Below are positions 35,615 through 44,113 of a stretch of 64,000 bases of DNA, piece after piece. The stretch covers positions 462,665 to 526,664 of the forward strand of contig JAEUHM010000041.1 of assembly GCA_016795485.1 (NCBI GenBank). The letters run 5' to 3'. Source of the stretch: Verrucomicrobiaceae bacterium. Its GTDB lineage: Bacteria; Verrucomicrobiota; Verrucomicrobiia; Verrucomicrobiales; Verrucomicrobiaceae. The first letter of the stretch is position 1. Every line of letters starts with the position of its first letter. Below the pieces are notes generated by a model, which worked only from the letters and a program-made list of their open reading frames with translations, had not been told where the DNA came from and ran no database searches. The position numbers and the translations under genes are program-made.

Positions 35615-36322
35615 ATGAGTCGAGCCATTGCGATCATTCCCGCCCGATCCGGCAGCAAACGGATTCCAGGCAAAAACATTCGGCCATTTCTAGGGAAGCC
35701 GATCATTGCCTACTCCATCGAGTTGGCACGCAGCAGCGGCCTCTTTGATGAAGTGATCGTCTCAACAGATGCAGAGTCGATTGCAGAAGTCGGCAGAGCG
35801 CATGGAGCAAGTGTTCCGTTTTTGCGCGATCCCAATCTTGCCGACGATAAGACGCCTCTGATCCCCACCATTGCTCACGCGCTCCAACAAGCTGAGGAAC
35901 ACTTTGGCCGATTTGACTACTGCTGCTGCATCCTGCCCACGGCGCCATTGCTCACGGCAGATATCTTGGCATCTGCGTATGAAGTGCTGACTAAGTCAGA
36001 GGGCGGATATGTTTTCCCTGCCTGCAAATGTGGCATTTCGATCTTCCGCACTTTCTCGTTGGATGAAAATGGCAAGCCCCACATGTTTTGGCCCGAGAAT
36101 CGGCTCAAAAGTGCCGCTGACTTCCCTGTTCCTTTCTACGATGCCGGGCAGTTTTACTGGGGACACCGCGAGGCATTTGTTTCCTGCACACCCGTGTTCG
36201 TTCATCCACACACCAAGGCCGTTCATCTGCCTAGTTCAGCAGTAGTGGACATCGACACCGAAGACGATTGGGCGCGCGCGGAAGAGATCGCGCTCAGCAA
36301 CGCACGCCACCAACCCAAGTGA
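35615..36322 (+). CDS. pseF: Pseudaminic acid cytidylyltransferase
   Basis: The 235-residue protein belongs to the CMP-sugar synthetase family: IIPARSGSKRIPGKNIRPFLGKPIIAYSI is the CTP-binding signature and CCILPTAPLL, YDAGQFYWG and VVDIDTEDDWARAE fit PseF. It activates the nonulosonic acid as its CMP form for transfer. ATG 35615 lies 16 bases after the acyltransferase gene. The next gene starts one base after its stop. Confidence 0.88.
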   Translation: MSRAIAIIPARSGSKRIPGKNIRPFLGKPIIAYSIELARSSGLFDEVIVSTDAESIAEVGRAHGASVPFLRDPNLADDKTPLIPTIAHALQQAEEHFGRFDYCCCILPTAPLLTADILASAYEVLTKSEGGYVFPACKCGISIFRTFSLDENGKPHMFWPENRLKSAADFPVPFYDAGQFYWGHREAFVSCTPVFVHPHTKAVHLPSSAVVDIDTEDDWARAEEIALSNARHQPK

Positions 36323-36323
36323 C

Positions 36324-37304
36324 ATGAGCGGCCAAAAAAGCGCACCGTATGTGAAGCGAGAGGTGGAAGAGAGCATCTTCCGCCAGATGAACACGGCCCT
36401 GGCACCCCTGTCAGCCAACTTGCTCTCAGGACACGATGAACCAAAGCTTCCGTCTGTTTTCATCGTGGGTTGCCAGCGATCTGGGACCACGCTGTTGGTG
36501 CAAATGTTGGCTTCCACTCGTTTGTTCGGCTATATCTCGAACGTTGCAGCTCGCTTTTGGGAATCCCCTGTAGTGGGAGCTGTTTTGCAGGCGGCGCTTG
36601 ATGGTGGATTTGGTGAGCGGAAGGAGTTTTCCTCCGATTTGGGCTTTACTAAGGACTGCCTGGAGCCCCATGAAGCGAGTTATTTCTGGAAGCGCTGGTT
36701 TCAACTGCCAGGGACGCATCGGATGACGCCAGAGACGCTGAATCAAGTTAATTGGCAGGGATTACGCCAAGAACTCGCGGCTTTGCAACACTACTTCGGT
36801 GGGCTGCCGTTGGTGTTCAAGAATCCGATCTACCACGACTTCCATATCAGTGAACTGGCGCGGGAGATTCCTCACTCTCGGTTTCTGTTCATTGAGCGTG
36901 ATCCGACATACATCATCCAGTCCACACTTGAGTCCGCAAAGCGCTACTACGCCAGCGGGGATGGCTGGTTTGGCCCCATCCCGCCAGGAACGGAGGGCAT
37001 TGCATACACGTCGCCACTGGAGCGTGTAGCAGACCAAGTTTTCAAGACCCATGCGTTCATCGAGTCTTCTTTGAGCACGCTAGACTCAAGTCGCTACATG
37101 AAACTCAGTTACGAGTCCCTGGTGGCTGACATGAAGGGCGTGACCCGTGAGTTACTAGCGTTTTGTCTGGCGGGAACCGAGGTGGCTGTGCCCGAACTCG
37201 ACTGGCCCGCTGCACGCGATGGCAATAAAGCACGTGGTTCCAATGCGGAGATGGACGTGATCCGCCAAATGTGGAGCAGCGTGTCAGAAAGGGGCGGTCT
37301 GTGA
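36324..37304 (+). CDS. Sulfotransferase-family protein
   Basis: The 326-residue product has the 5'-phosphosulfate loop of PAPS-dependent sulfotransferases (FIVGCQRSGTTLLVQML, about residues 45-62). A matching 3'-phosphate strand lies near 190 (RFLFIERDPTYIIQSTLESAKRYY). The C-terminal part (YMKLSYESLVADMKGVTRELLAFC) is also typical. It would transfer sulfate from PAPS to a sugar or other hydroxyl. It is embedded in the pseudaminic acid operon, with 1 base to pseF and a GTGA overlap to the next gene, suggesting a sulfated surface glycan. Confidence 0.82.
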   Translation: MSGQKSAPYVKREVEESIFRQMNTALAPLSANLLSGHDEPKLPSVFIVGCQRSGTTLLVQMLASTRLFGYISNVAARFWESPVVGAVLQAALDGGFGERKEFSSDLGFTKDCLEPHEASYFWKRWFQLPGTHRMTPETLNQVNWQGLRQELAALQHYFGGLPLVFKNPIYHDFHISELAREIPHSRFLFIERDPTYIIQSTLESAKRYYASGDGWFGPIPPGTEGIAYTSPLERVADQVFKTHAFIESSLSTLDSSRYMKLSYESLVADMKGVTRELLAFCLAGTEVAVPELDWPAARDGNKARGSNAEMDVIRQMWSSVSERGGL

Positions 37305-38020
37305 GCACCGCTGTCATCATGCAGCCCACTTTTCTGCCGTGGATGGGCTATTTCTCGCTCATTGAGCAAGCGGATGTCTTTGTATTTCTCACTGACGTTC
37401 AGTTTACCAAGCAGAGTTGGCAGCAGCGCAATCGCATCCGCATGGCCGACGGCCGCATTCATTGGCTAACGTTGCCAGTTCAACAGCATTTGGGGGAGTT
37501 GATTTGCAACACTCAGTTTGATCCCCGCCAACCCTGGCGGCGAAAACATCTGGGAGTGATCCGCCAAGAGTATGCGCGCGCTGCACACTTCCGCGCGGTG
37601 TTCCCAGAGTTGCAAAAAGTTTACGAAGGCACAGACACAAACCTGCTGGGCGAGTTCAACATGAAGTTGATCCGCGAACTGTGCGGGATGCTCGGCATCC
37701 ACAGCAAGTTTGTTGACTCCAGGGATCTCAAGCCCAGCCAAGAGCGCTCTCAGCGGCTGGTGGACATTTGCCATGAAGTCGGTGCCACAAGATACTTATC
37801 TCCAGTGGGCTCGGCTGACTATTTGGAGACGGACGGCACGTTTCGCGCCAGTGACTTGGAGCTTGTTTATCAAAACTTCAGCCATCCAGTATATGAGCAG
37901 GGGAAAGGTGAGTTTCAGTCCCACCTCAGCGTGATCGACGCCCTGCTGCATTGCGGCACGGAAGAGACCGCGCGCTTGATACGTGCCGGAACTCTGCCTC
38001 CCACCGCGAATCCGCCTTGA
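37301..38020 (+). CDS. WbqC-like protein
   Basis: GTG 37301 overlaps the preceding stop as GTGA and opens STAVIMQPTFLPWMGYFSLI, the hallmark N-terminus of the WbqC family; an earlier ATG at 37271 would overlap more deeply. The 239 residues continue with DVQFTKQSWQQRNRI and YLSPVGSADYL. WbqC proteins occur in O-antigen and nonulosonate clusters, but their chemistry is not firmly established; transfer of an acyl or amino-acyl group to the sugar has been suggested. The family is recognised with confidence, the reaction is not. Confidence 0.82.
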   Translation: MSTAVIMQPTFLPWMGYFSLIEQADVFVFLTDVQFTKQSWQQRNRIRMADGRIHWLTLPVQQHLGELICNTQFDPRQPWRRKHLGVIRQEYARAAHFRAVFPELQKVYEGTDTNLLGEFNMKLIRELCGMLGIHSKFVDSRDLKPSQERSQRLVDICHEVGATRYLSPVGSADYLETDGTFRASDLELVYQNFSHPVYEQGKGEFQSHLSVIDALLHCGTEETARLIRAGTLPPTANPP

Positions 38021-38056
38021 TGGCCGGTCTCCGCTGCTGCTAACTAAACCCATCTC

Positions 38057-39064
38057 ATGTCGCCGTTCACCTTTCTGCTCTGCTCTGAGCGCTCTGGAAG
38101 CAATCTCATCACTCGTATTTTTGATTCGCACTCAAAAGTATGCGGCCCGCCGCCGACTCACTTTGTGCGGCAGATTTTCTTCAATCGCATCCGCTACGGC
38201 GATCTGTCGAATGATGCCAACTGGAACGCGATGACGGATGACGTGGCTTGTCTGATCAATAGCGCGATGGTGCCATGGAAGACCTCGTGGACAGGTGAGC
38301 AATTGAGGACCACCTGCACAAGTCGTCGTCTCACGGAGTTGGTTAGGACGACATTTCTGGCTGAAGCGGCAGCTGCGGGTAAGGATCGCGTGTTCATCAA
38401 AGAGAATGAGATGCATCACTTGGCACCGCTGATCTTCACAGGATTCCCGGATGCTAACGTGCTGTTCTTTGTCCGCGATCCGCGTGACATGGTGCTCTCC
38501 CACATGGCTACACCGTCCAGGAAAGGCGAGATTTCAAGCGGCACACAGATTTGGCAGAACGATCAGCGCCAGTCGCTACGGCTTTACCATGCTCTTCAGG
38601 AAGCAGGAACTGCCAATGTGGTCGTACTGCGATACGAAGATCTGCTCCAGGACGCAGAGAACCAACTCCAGCGTGTCTGTAAATGCTTTGGGCTCGACTA
38701 TGAGCCGCAGATGCTTGCCTTTGGTGAAAATGCCACCAATCAAGCTCTCGCAGGAGCCACTACTGCCTGGAAAAATCTGTCCAAGCCGCTGCTCTCCACC
38801 AACCACAAGAAGTATCGACAGTCTCTTCACGAAGACCAGATCCGTTACATCGAAAGCGTGTGCTGGGACGAGATGGAGGCTCTGGGTTATCAGCCTGACT
38901 TTGGGCGAGGCAAGCCTGCTGATCTGCTGGAGTCCCTGAGGGCGGCAGGACTCGACCGCATGCCGGGTCCAGCCAGCGTGCCCAGCGAGGAAGTGGAGCA
39001 CCGCAAGCGCGTGCGCGCCTCGTACGAGCAAGTGTCTTCTCGCAGCATCTGCCCCATTCTTTAA
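38057..39064 (+). CDS. Second sulfotransferase-family protein
   Basis: The 335-residue product begins FTFLLCSERSGSNLITRIFDSH, a PAPS-loop variant of the sulfotransferase family. NVLFFVRDPRDMVLSHM near residue 135 is the 3'-phosphate strand, and VVVLRYEDLLQDAENQLQRVCKCFGL and RYRQSL-like KYRQSLHEDQIRYIE follow the family pattern to the end. It differs from the other sulfotransferase in the operon in sequence and length of insertions, so the two are unlikely to be a recent duplication. It lies 36 bases after the WbqC-like gene and 11 before pseG. Confidence 0.82.
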   Translation: MSPFTFLLCSERSGSNLITRIFDSHSKVCGPPPTHFVRQIFFNRIRYGDLSNDANWNAMTDDVACLINSAMVPWKTSWTGEQLRTTCTSRRLTELVRTTFLAEAAAAGKDRVFIKENEMHHLAPLIFTGFPDANVLFFVRDPRDMVLSHMATPSRKGEISSGTQIWQNDQRQSLRLYHALQEAGTANVVVLRYEDLLQDAENQLQRVCKCFGLDYEPQMLAFGENATNQALAGATTAWKNLSKPLLSTNHKKYRQSLHEDQIRYIESVCWDEMEALGYQPDFGRGKPADLLESLRAAGLDRMPGPASVPSEEVEHRKRVRASYEQVSSRSICPIL

Positions 39065-39075
39065 CCGTACCGACC

Positions 39076-40134
39076 ATGCGTGTTTCGATCCGGTGTGAAG
39101 GCTCTGCTGCCATCGGACTCGGTCACGTGAGGCGGTGCATGTTGCTCGCCAACGAACTGCATCGGCTTAATGCAGAAGTTGGCTTCGTGACAAGATCCGG
39201 GGAGACTCTGACCCAAGAACTGGCCGACATTCCTTACCCAGTCATCGACATCTCGAAGTCAGATGAGGACGGCGAGTTCGAGGCCATCATGCAATCCGGT
39301 GACATTCATGTGCTCGATCTTCTGGGGGACACCGAGTCACTGCAAAAGAGACTGTTCAGAGCAGGAGCGAAGTTCTTGGTGATTGATGGTTCGGGTCGAG
39401 TGCCTTGTTGGGCACGCTGGCTGGTGGATCCTTATCCAATCGTCCGCAAAGACTCGTTTGAGCGTGAACTGAGGCGTAGCAGTGACACCGAGTACCTCGG
39501 AGGAGCAGATTTTGCGCTGTATTCCGCACTGCCTGAACCATTGCCCGATCAGCAAGACAATCAGGTGGCGGTTTGCATGGGTGGCGGAGACGACCGTGGC
39601 ACGGTGGAACTGATTTTGCAGGGCCTGGAGCAAGTATCTCAACCGCTGGAGATCATGGTTTACACCGGATCACTAAACCCGAACATCTCCAGCATCGAAG
39701 CGTGCGTGCAAAGCAGCCGCCACTCAGTGAAACTCGTGCTGAATCAGCCACTGCTTCAGTACAGCACGAGCCAGGCACGCTTTGGTTTTTGCGCGGGTGG
39801 AGTGACATGCTACGAGATGGCCTCCATGGGCTTGTTTTTGATGACGCTGCCCTTTGTGGAGAACCAGAGGCGTGCAGCGCGCGCCTGGGCCGAGATTGGG
39901 GCCGGTGCATTCATGGGAGACGCAGAAAACGTAAATCCCGCCCTCATCGCACAGACGATGAACCAGTGGCTCGCTGACGTTGGTCATGCTCGTGAGATTT
40001 CCAGTGCGTCACGTCAGCATTTTCGCGGCCAAGGCGCGGGCAGGATTGCGCTTGCTCTGTGGAATGAGCTGTGTTCGGATAGGGCAAAATGCAGGCTTCA
40101 GAAGCAAGACAACCCTTCCACATCGCCGAAGTAG
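39076..40134 (+). CDS. pseG: UDP-2,4-diacetamido-trideoxy-altropyranose hydrolase
   Basis: The 352-residue product has a GT-B-like fold with the PseG N-terminal signature (RCEGSAAIGLGHVRRCMLLANEL) and later AVCMGGGDDRGTVELIL, FGFCAGGVTCYEMASMG and FVENQRRAARAWAEIGA. PseG removes UDP from the diacetamido sugar to give the free hexose that PseI condenses with phosphoenolpyruvate. The 3' end runs 46 bases into pseI, so the two are coupled. Family recognition is strong; the exact sugar isomer is inferred from context. Confidence 0.85.
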   Translation: MRVSIRCEGSAAIGLGHVRRCMLLANELHRLNAEVGFVTRSGETLTQELADIPYPVIDISKSDEDGEFEAIMQSGDIHVLDLLGDTESLQKRLFRAGAKFLVIDGSGRVPCWARWLVDPYPIVRKDSFERELRRSSDTEYLGGADFALYSALPEPLPDQQDNQVAVCMGGGDDRGTVELILQGLEQVSQPLEIMVYTGSLNPNISSIEACVQSSRHSVKLVLNQPLLQYSTSQARFGFCAGGVTCYEMASMGLFLMTLPFVENQRRAARAWAEIGAGAFMGDAENVNPALIAQTMNQWLADVGHAREISSASRQHFRGQGAGRIALALWNELCSDRAKCRLQKQDNPSTSPK

Positions 40135-41003
40135 GTTCCAACTTTGGTGGCGATCTCCAACTGGCGAAAACCTATATCGAGGAGGCCTCCAAAGCAGGCG
40201 CTTCCGCTATCAAGTTCCAGACCTTGACCAAGGAGAAACTGCTCGCCCAGAAAACGGTCATTGAGGGCCAATTGGTCGATAATCCAAGGTGGCCGCTGTT
40301 TGGCAACGTTGGTCTTCCCGAGGAGTGGCATCAAGAACTCAAGGACCACGCCAGGGCGAACGGCATTCAGTTTGCCAGCACACCATTCTATCTTGAAGCA
40401 GTCGATGTGATGGAAAAGTGCGGCGTGGATTTCTACAAGATCGCGTCTGGTGACATCACTTTCCTGCCTCTCTTGGAGCGCGTAGGTGCCACGGGCAAAA
40501 GAGTCATCCTTTCCACCGGAGCGAGCAGTCTCAAAGAAGTAGATCAGGCGCTGAACACGCTTCGTTCTGCCGGTGCTAGCAAAGTGGACCTGCTGCATTG
40601 TGTGGTGTCCTATCCGCCTCAGTGGGCTGACATGAATCTGCGTGCTATTGCCACGTTAAAAGCCGAGTTCGGAGTGGATGTCGGTCTATCTGATCATGGA
40701 CCAGGTTACCTTGCGCCCGTGATGGCTGTGGCGCTCGGGGGGACGATTATTGAAAAGCACGTTACGCATGATCGCGGTGCCAAAGGCCCAGACCATCCGT
40801 TCGCCATGACCTTTCCCGAGTATGCTGAGATGGTGCAGCAAACGAAGCATGCAACCGCAGCTCTCGGCACAGGCATTAAAGTTGGCACGGAAGACGAGCT
40901 CAAGCGCAAGCACTGGTTCCGCCGTGGCACCTATGATCGAAATACGGGGCTGCCGACTGCTGAAGGTGATCTTGTTTGGCTGAGACCAGAATGGAAGCCA
41001 TGA
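40089..41003 (+). CDS. pseI: Pseudaminic acid synthase (NeuB/PseI family), short C-terminus
   Basis: The 304-residue product starts at ATG 40089 inside the end of pseG. The TIM-barrel part is typical: FHIAEVGSNFGGDLQLAKTYI, AIKFQTLTKEKLL, FYKIASGDITFLPLL, VILSTGASSLKEVD, LLHCVVSYPP, DVGLSDHG and IIEKHVTHDRGAKGPDHPFA. It condenses a 2,4-diacetamido sugar with phosphoenolpyruvate. Family members usually carry a C-terminal antifreeze-like SAF domain of about 60 residues; here the protein stops at LVWLRPEWKP, only partway into that domain. The stop overlaps the next gene as ATGA. Confidence 0.85.
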   Translation: MQASEARQPFHIAEVGSNFGGDLQLAKTYIEEASKAGASAIKFQTLTKEKLLAQKTVIEGQLVDNPRWPLFGNVGLPEEWHQELKDHARANGIQFASTPFYLEAVDVMEKCGVDFYKIASGDITFLPLLERVGATGKRVILSTGASSLKEVDQALNTLRSAGASKVDLLHCVVSYPPQWADMNLRAIATLKAEFGVDVGLSDHGPGYLAPVMAVALGGTIIEKHVTHDRGAKGPDHPFAMTFPEYAEMVQQTKHATAALGTGIKVGTEDELKRKHWFRRGTYDRNTGLPTAEGDLVWLRPEWKP

Positions 41004-41944
41004 GTGACGCAAGCAAACCCACTGGCAATGCCGGATTGCCCAAGCCCTGGGAGCTGAAAGCTGCGTACGATGCGGGTCAAAATCTCATGAAGCTGATTCG
41101 CTCTACGACGGGCGATTCAATGAACCATGAGCGCACGATTGAGATGTCGTATGACTTGCAGTCGGGCACCTACATCTCAAAAGCCGAAACGGCTGATGGA
41201 GAGGCACGCAGGCGTCACTTTTCAGGTGAGTTGGCGTGTCTGATCGAAGAGCTTGGCGGTGCGAGCAGCATCTTGGAAGCAGGTGTCGGTGAATGCACGA
41301 CTCTTTGGTTCCTTCTTGAGGCTCTTAACGCTGACAACATCAACGCGCATGGTTTTGATCTTTGTTGGTCAAGAGTGGCCTGCGGTTCGGCGTGGATGAA
41401 GCAAAAAGGCCGATTCAATGCATCACTGAGCGCGGCAAGTCTGACAGCGATTCCGTATGCCGACGATTCTTTTGATGTGGTCTATACCGCTCACGCGGTC
41501 GAACCCAATCATGGGCGTGAAGAAGCGATTCTCGAAGAGCTGTACCGTGTGACCAGCCGCTATCTCATTCTTTTGGAGCCTAGCTTTGAACTGGCTTCTG
41601 ACGATGCTCGTGCGCGAATGGAATCTCACGGTTACTGTCGTGGACTCGTAGAGATAGCCCGAAGCAGAGGTTGGAAGGTGATTCGGCATGAGTTATTCAA
41701 AGGCGGCAACTCACCACAGAATCCCACAGGGTTGATTTTGATCGAGAAAAACAAATCGGCTCCTTCAACTCAGCCTAAGTATGCGTGTCCGACCTATCAC
41801 ACACCCATGCAGCGTCACGCGGACTGCTTTTACAGCCCTGAATCGATGCTTGCTTATCCGATTCTTGGAGGCATCCCCTGTCTGAGGACAGACCACGCCA
41901 TCGTTGCTAGCAAATACCTGCAAAGCGCAGAGTGGACAAGCTAA
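41000..41944 (+). CDS. SAM-dependent methyltransferase with Trm112-like tail
   Basis: Read from ATG 41000 (overlapping the pseI stop), the 314-residue protein has a Rossmann methyltransferase core: ILEAGVGECTTLWFLLEAL, a DLCWSR acidic strand, AIPYADDSFDVVYTAHAVEPN and EELYRVTSRYLILLEPS. The last about 55 residues (PKYACPTYHTPM, AYPILGGIPCLR) resemble a Trm112-like module, although only some of the zinc cysteines remain. It may methylate a sugar of the glycan or its lipid carrier. The stop overlaps the next start as TAATG. Confidence 0.75.
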   Translation: MSDASKPTGNAGLPKPWELKAAYDAGQNLMKLIRSTTGDSMNHERTIEMSYDLQSGTYISKAETADGEARRRHFSGELACLIEELGGASSILEAGVGECTTLWFLLEALNADNINAHGFDLCWSRVACGSAWMKQKGRFNASLSAASLTAIPYADDSFDVVYTAHAVEPNHGREEAILEELYRVTSRYLILLEPSFELASDDARARMESHGYCRGLVEIARSRGWKVIRHELFKGGNSPQNPTGLILIEKNKSAPSTQPKYACPTYHTPMQRHADCFYSPESMLAYPILGGIPCLRTDHAIVASKYLQSAEWTS

Positions 41945-43191
41945 TGAACGTGGACCCGTCTGAAGAACTTCGGTTGTGTCCAGGGGGGCATGTCCCTGAC
42001 ACGGTGCGGCAGGATGTGCGTGACTTATTGAAGCAGACTCCAGAGCGGGAGCCCTTCTTACCCGCCAGTGAGGTGCAGTTTTATGGAGCCACTCATGTGA
42101 TTGCTCGTGCTCTGGGCGGAGATCAGCCGCCACCCACTCATGCTCGCTGGTCTCATGGTTGGGCGTTCTACTACGACGTGCCGGGCATAAACAAGGCCGA
42201 GTTTGCAATGCTTGCTCGTTGGAACGGTAATGATGACTGGCTTCATTTGTGCAGGAACGAGATCGAGGCTGATATCTACAAGAGTGCAGGAGCGCATGCT
42301 GTGGTGGTCGCTGGGTTGCCGTTCTTTTATTTGCCTGACTTAGGAGTCAAAAGGCTGCCGAATACGGTGCTGATCATGCCGCCACACTCGACTTGGCAGG
42401 CTTCAGTGAAGATGTCCGAGCGTGATCTGCTTGGCTTGGCCCAGAAACGTTACCCGGACTCGCAACTGTGCGTGTGCCTAACGGCAAGTTGTTGTTTGAG
42501 AACCGGCTGGGCAGAAGCCTGTAGAGAACTGCAGATCCCGTGGATTTCGGGTTCACATCCCTACGATGCCACAAGTCTGAATCGCATGAAGCACCTGATG
42601 TCCGGGTTTGAAGTGATTCTGACCCCGAAGCTTGGAAGCCATGTGATCTACGCCGCTGCTTCTGGAGCAAGGATTGACTTTGTGAAGGATATACCCTTCG
42701 AGATTGTTCGTGAGAGTTCGATAGGCGATCTCACTGCTGCAAGGAGATCTGCAGCTCACGCGCATCTGATCGAGGAAGAAAAGCTGCGTCTTGAAACCAT
42801 GCTGCAAGCGGGTGGTGCAGATTGCCAGGCATGGGCCATGCAAGCTGGCGGGGCGCATTTCCGAAAAGACCCGGTTACCGTAGCTAGGCTTCTCGGCTGG
42901 ACACATGACAAGATTTTTCCTGAAATCACGGAGAGCAATGCCCACCATCTGGAGACGCTTGGCTGGTCAGACCACAACAAAGACAGCGACCTTGTTCTGC
43001 GACTTGATAAGCAAGTCGCGGATCAGAAAGTGAAGATCAAGAGTGCTGAGAAGCAGGTCAAGACGCTAGAAAAGCTAGTGCTGAAAGAGAAGCAGCGACT
43101 CAATACTTTAGAGAAAAGCTGGGCTTGGAAGCTTGTGGGGAAACACCTGCATTCCATCGAGCGTCGTTTGAGAGGTGAAGCGCCAAGATAG
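41944..43191 (+). CDS. Unrecognised glycan-cluster protein with C-terminal coiled coil
   Basis: The 415-residue product starts at ATG 41944 (TAATG overlap). The first about 340 residues form a soluble domain that I do not place; segments such as VVVAGLPFFYLPD, TVLIMPPHSTW, IPWISGSHPYDATS and VILTPKLGSHVIYAAASGARIDFV suggest two Rossmann-like halves, as in GT-B enzymes. The C-terminal about 65 residues are a heptad coiled coil followed by SWAWKLVGKHLHSIERRLRG, an amphipathic tail like those that dock glycosyltransferases on the membrane. Its position argues for a role in polymer assembly. A polysaccharide transferase is the best guess. Confidence 0.6.
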   Translation: MNVDPSEELRLCPGGHVPDTVRQDVRDLLKQTPEREPFLPASEVQFYGATHVIARALGGDQPPPTHARWSHGWAFYYDVPGINKAEFAMLARWNGNDDWLHLCRNEIEADIYKSAGAHAVVVAGLPFFYLPDLGVKRLPNTVLIMPPHSTWQASVKMSERDLLGLAQKRYPDSQLCVCLTASCCLRTGWAEACRELQIPWISGSHPYDATSLNRMKHLMSGFEVILTPKLGSHVIYAAASGARIDFVKDIPFEIVRESSIGDLTAARRSAAHAHLIEEEKLRLETMLQAGGADCQAWAMQAGGAHFRKDPVTVARLLGWTHDKIFPEITESNAHHLETLGWSDHNKDSDLVLRLDKQVADQKVKIKSAEKQVKTLEKLVLKEKQRLNTLEKSWAWKLVGKHLHSIERRLRGEAPR

Positions 43192-43198
43192 GAAACAA

Positions 43199-44113
43199 AT
43201 GGCTCAGGACTCCAGACAAAATCCTCTCAAGTTTCTTATCACTGGAGCTACAGGCTTCGTGTCCGGTTGTGTCGCGGCGGATGCGTCAAAGAATGGGCAC
43301 GCGGTCGTCAAGATTTCGCGTCCTTGGGACGATCTGACCCAGCAGATCGCACACGAGAAGCCAGATGTCGTTTTTCATGGTGCGGGATCAGCGTCAGTTG
43401 CCGAGTCTGTCAAAAATCCAGAGCAAGATCGCGAATGCTCCGTGGGCACATGGAAAAGACTTTTGACAGCGGTACAGGCATCAGGTTGCAAACCGCTAGT
43501 CGTGTTTCCTTCCAGCGCTGCTGTGTATGGCAACCCCGCCAAGCTTCCAGTTTGTGAAACCTCTGTGCTGAACCCCATCTCGCCCTATGGCAGGCACAAA
43601 GTGGAGTGCGAGGAACTGGCTGGGCAATATCGTGTGGAGCATGGACTGCCGGTGGTGGTTTTTCGCTTGTTCTCGCTTTTTGGTTCGGGCCAGAAGCGTC
43701 TGCTGGTGCGTGAGCTTTTTGAACAGGCGGTTTCTGAGCAATCGACTGTTAGCCTACAAGGTACAGGTCACGAAACCCGTGACTACCTGAGCGCGGAAGA
43801 CTTCGGTAGAGCGATTGTTCACTTTGCAGAGCGTTTTTGTTCGCAACAAATAGGACTCAGCGATCCCTGGGTGTTCAATCTGGCTTCTGGTGTCGAGACG
43901 AGTGTGCGGGAACTCGCAGAGTTGATCACGGCTGACTGTGGTTCCAACAAACCAGTCGTATGCCTCAATCGCGCACGGCCTGGAGACCCCACTCGTTGGG
44001 TGGCTGATATGTGCGCCTTCAAACAGGCATGTCCCGATTGGAGTCCCCGGCCCTTTTGCGAGTCTTTGCGTGAAACTTTGCAGGCTTGGGAGGCTGAAAG
44101 CACTGCGGCATGA
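43199..44113 (+). CDS. Extended SDR sugar-nucleotide epimerase/dehydratase
   Basis: ATG 43199 follows an AGGA Shine-Dalgarno-like run and is preferred over an in-frame start at 43175 inside the previous gene. The 304-residue protein has the NAD-binding TGATGFVSG loop near residue 20, the catalytic S/YxxxK set (FPSSAAVYG and SPYGRHK) and the downstream FRLFSLFG and RDYLSAEDFGRAI segments. It belongs to the UDP-glucose epimerase-like group rather than the PseB group, so it probably supplies another sugar. The stop overlaps the next gene as ATGA. Confidence 0.82.
   Translation: MAQDSRQNPLKFLITGATGFVSGCVAADASKNGHAVVKISRPWDDLTQQIAHEKPDVVFHGAGSASVAESVKNPEQDRECSVGTWKRLLTAVQASGCKPLVVFPSSAAVYGNPAKLPVCETSVLNPISPYGRHKVECEELAGQYRVEHGLPVVVFRLFSLFGSGQKRLLVRELFEQAVSEQSTVSLQGTGHETRDYLSAEDFGRAIVHFAERFCSQQIGLSDPWVFNLASGVETSVRELAELITADCGSNKPVVCLNRARPGDPTRWVADMCAFKQACPDWSPRPFCESLRETLQAWEAESTAA

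Noticed and set aside
41456..41480. YADD in the methyltransferase, the motif of retroelement reverse transcriptases
   Set aside because: It lies in the methyltransferase motif after AIPYADDSFDVVY; no other reverse transcriptase features surround it. A second YADD at about 21381 is inside the FGE-fold domain.
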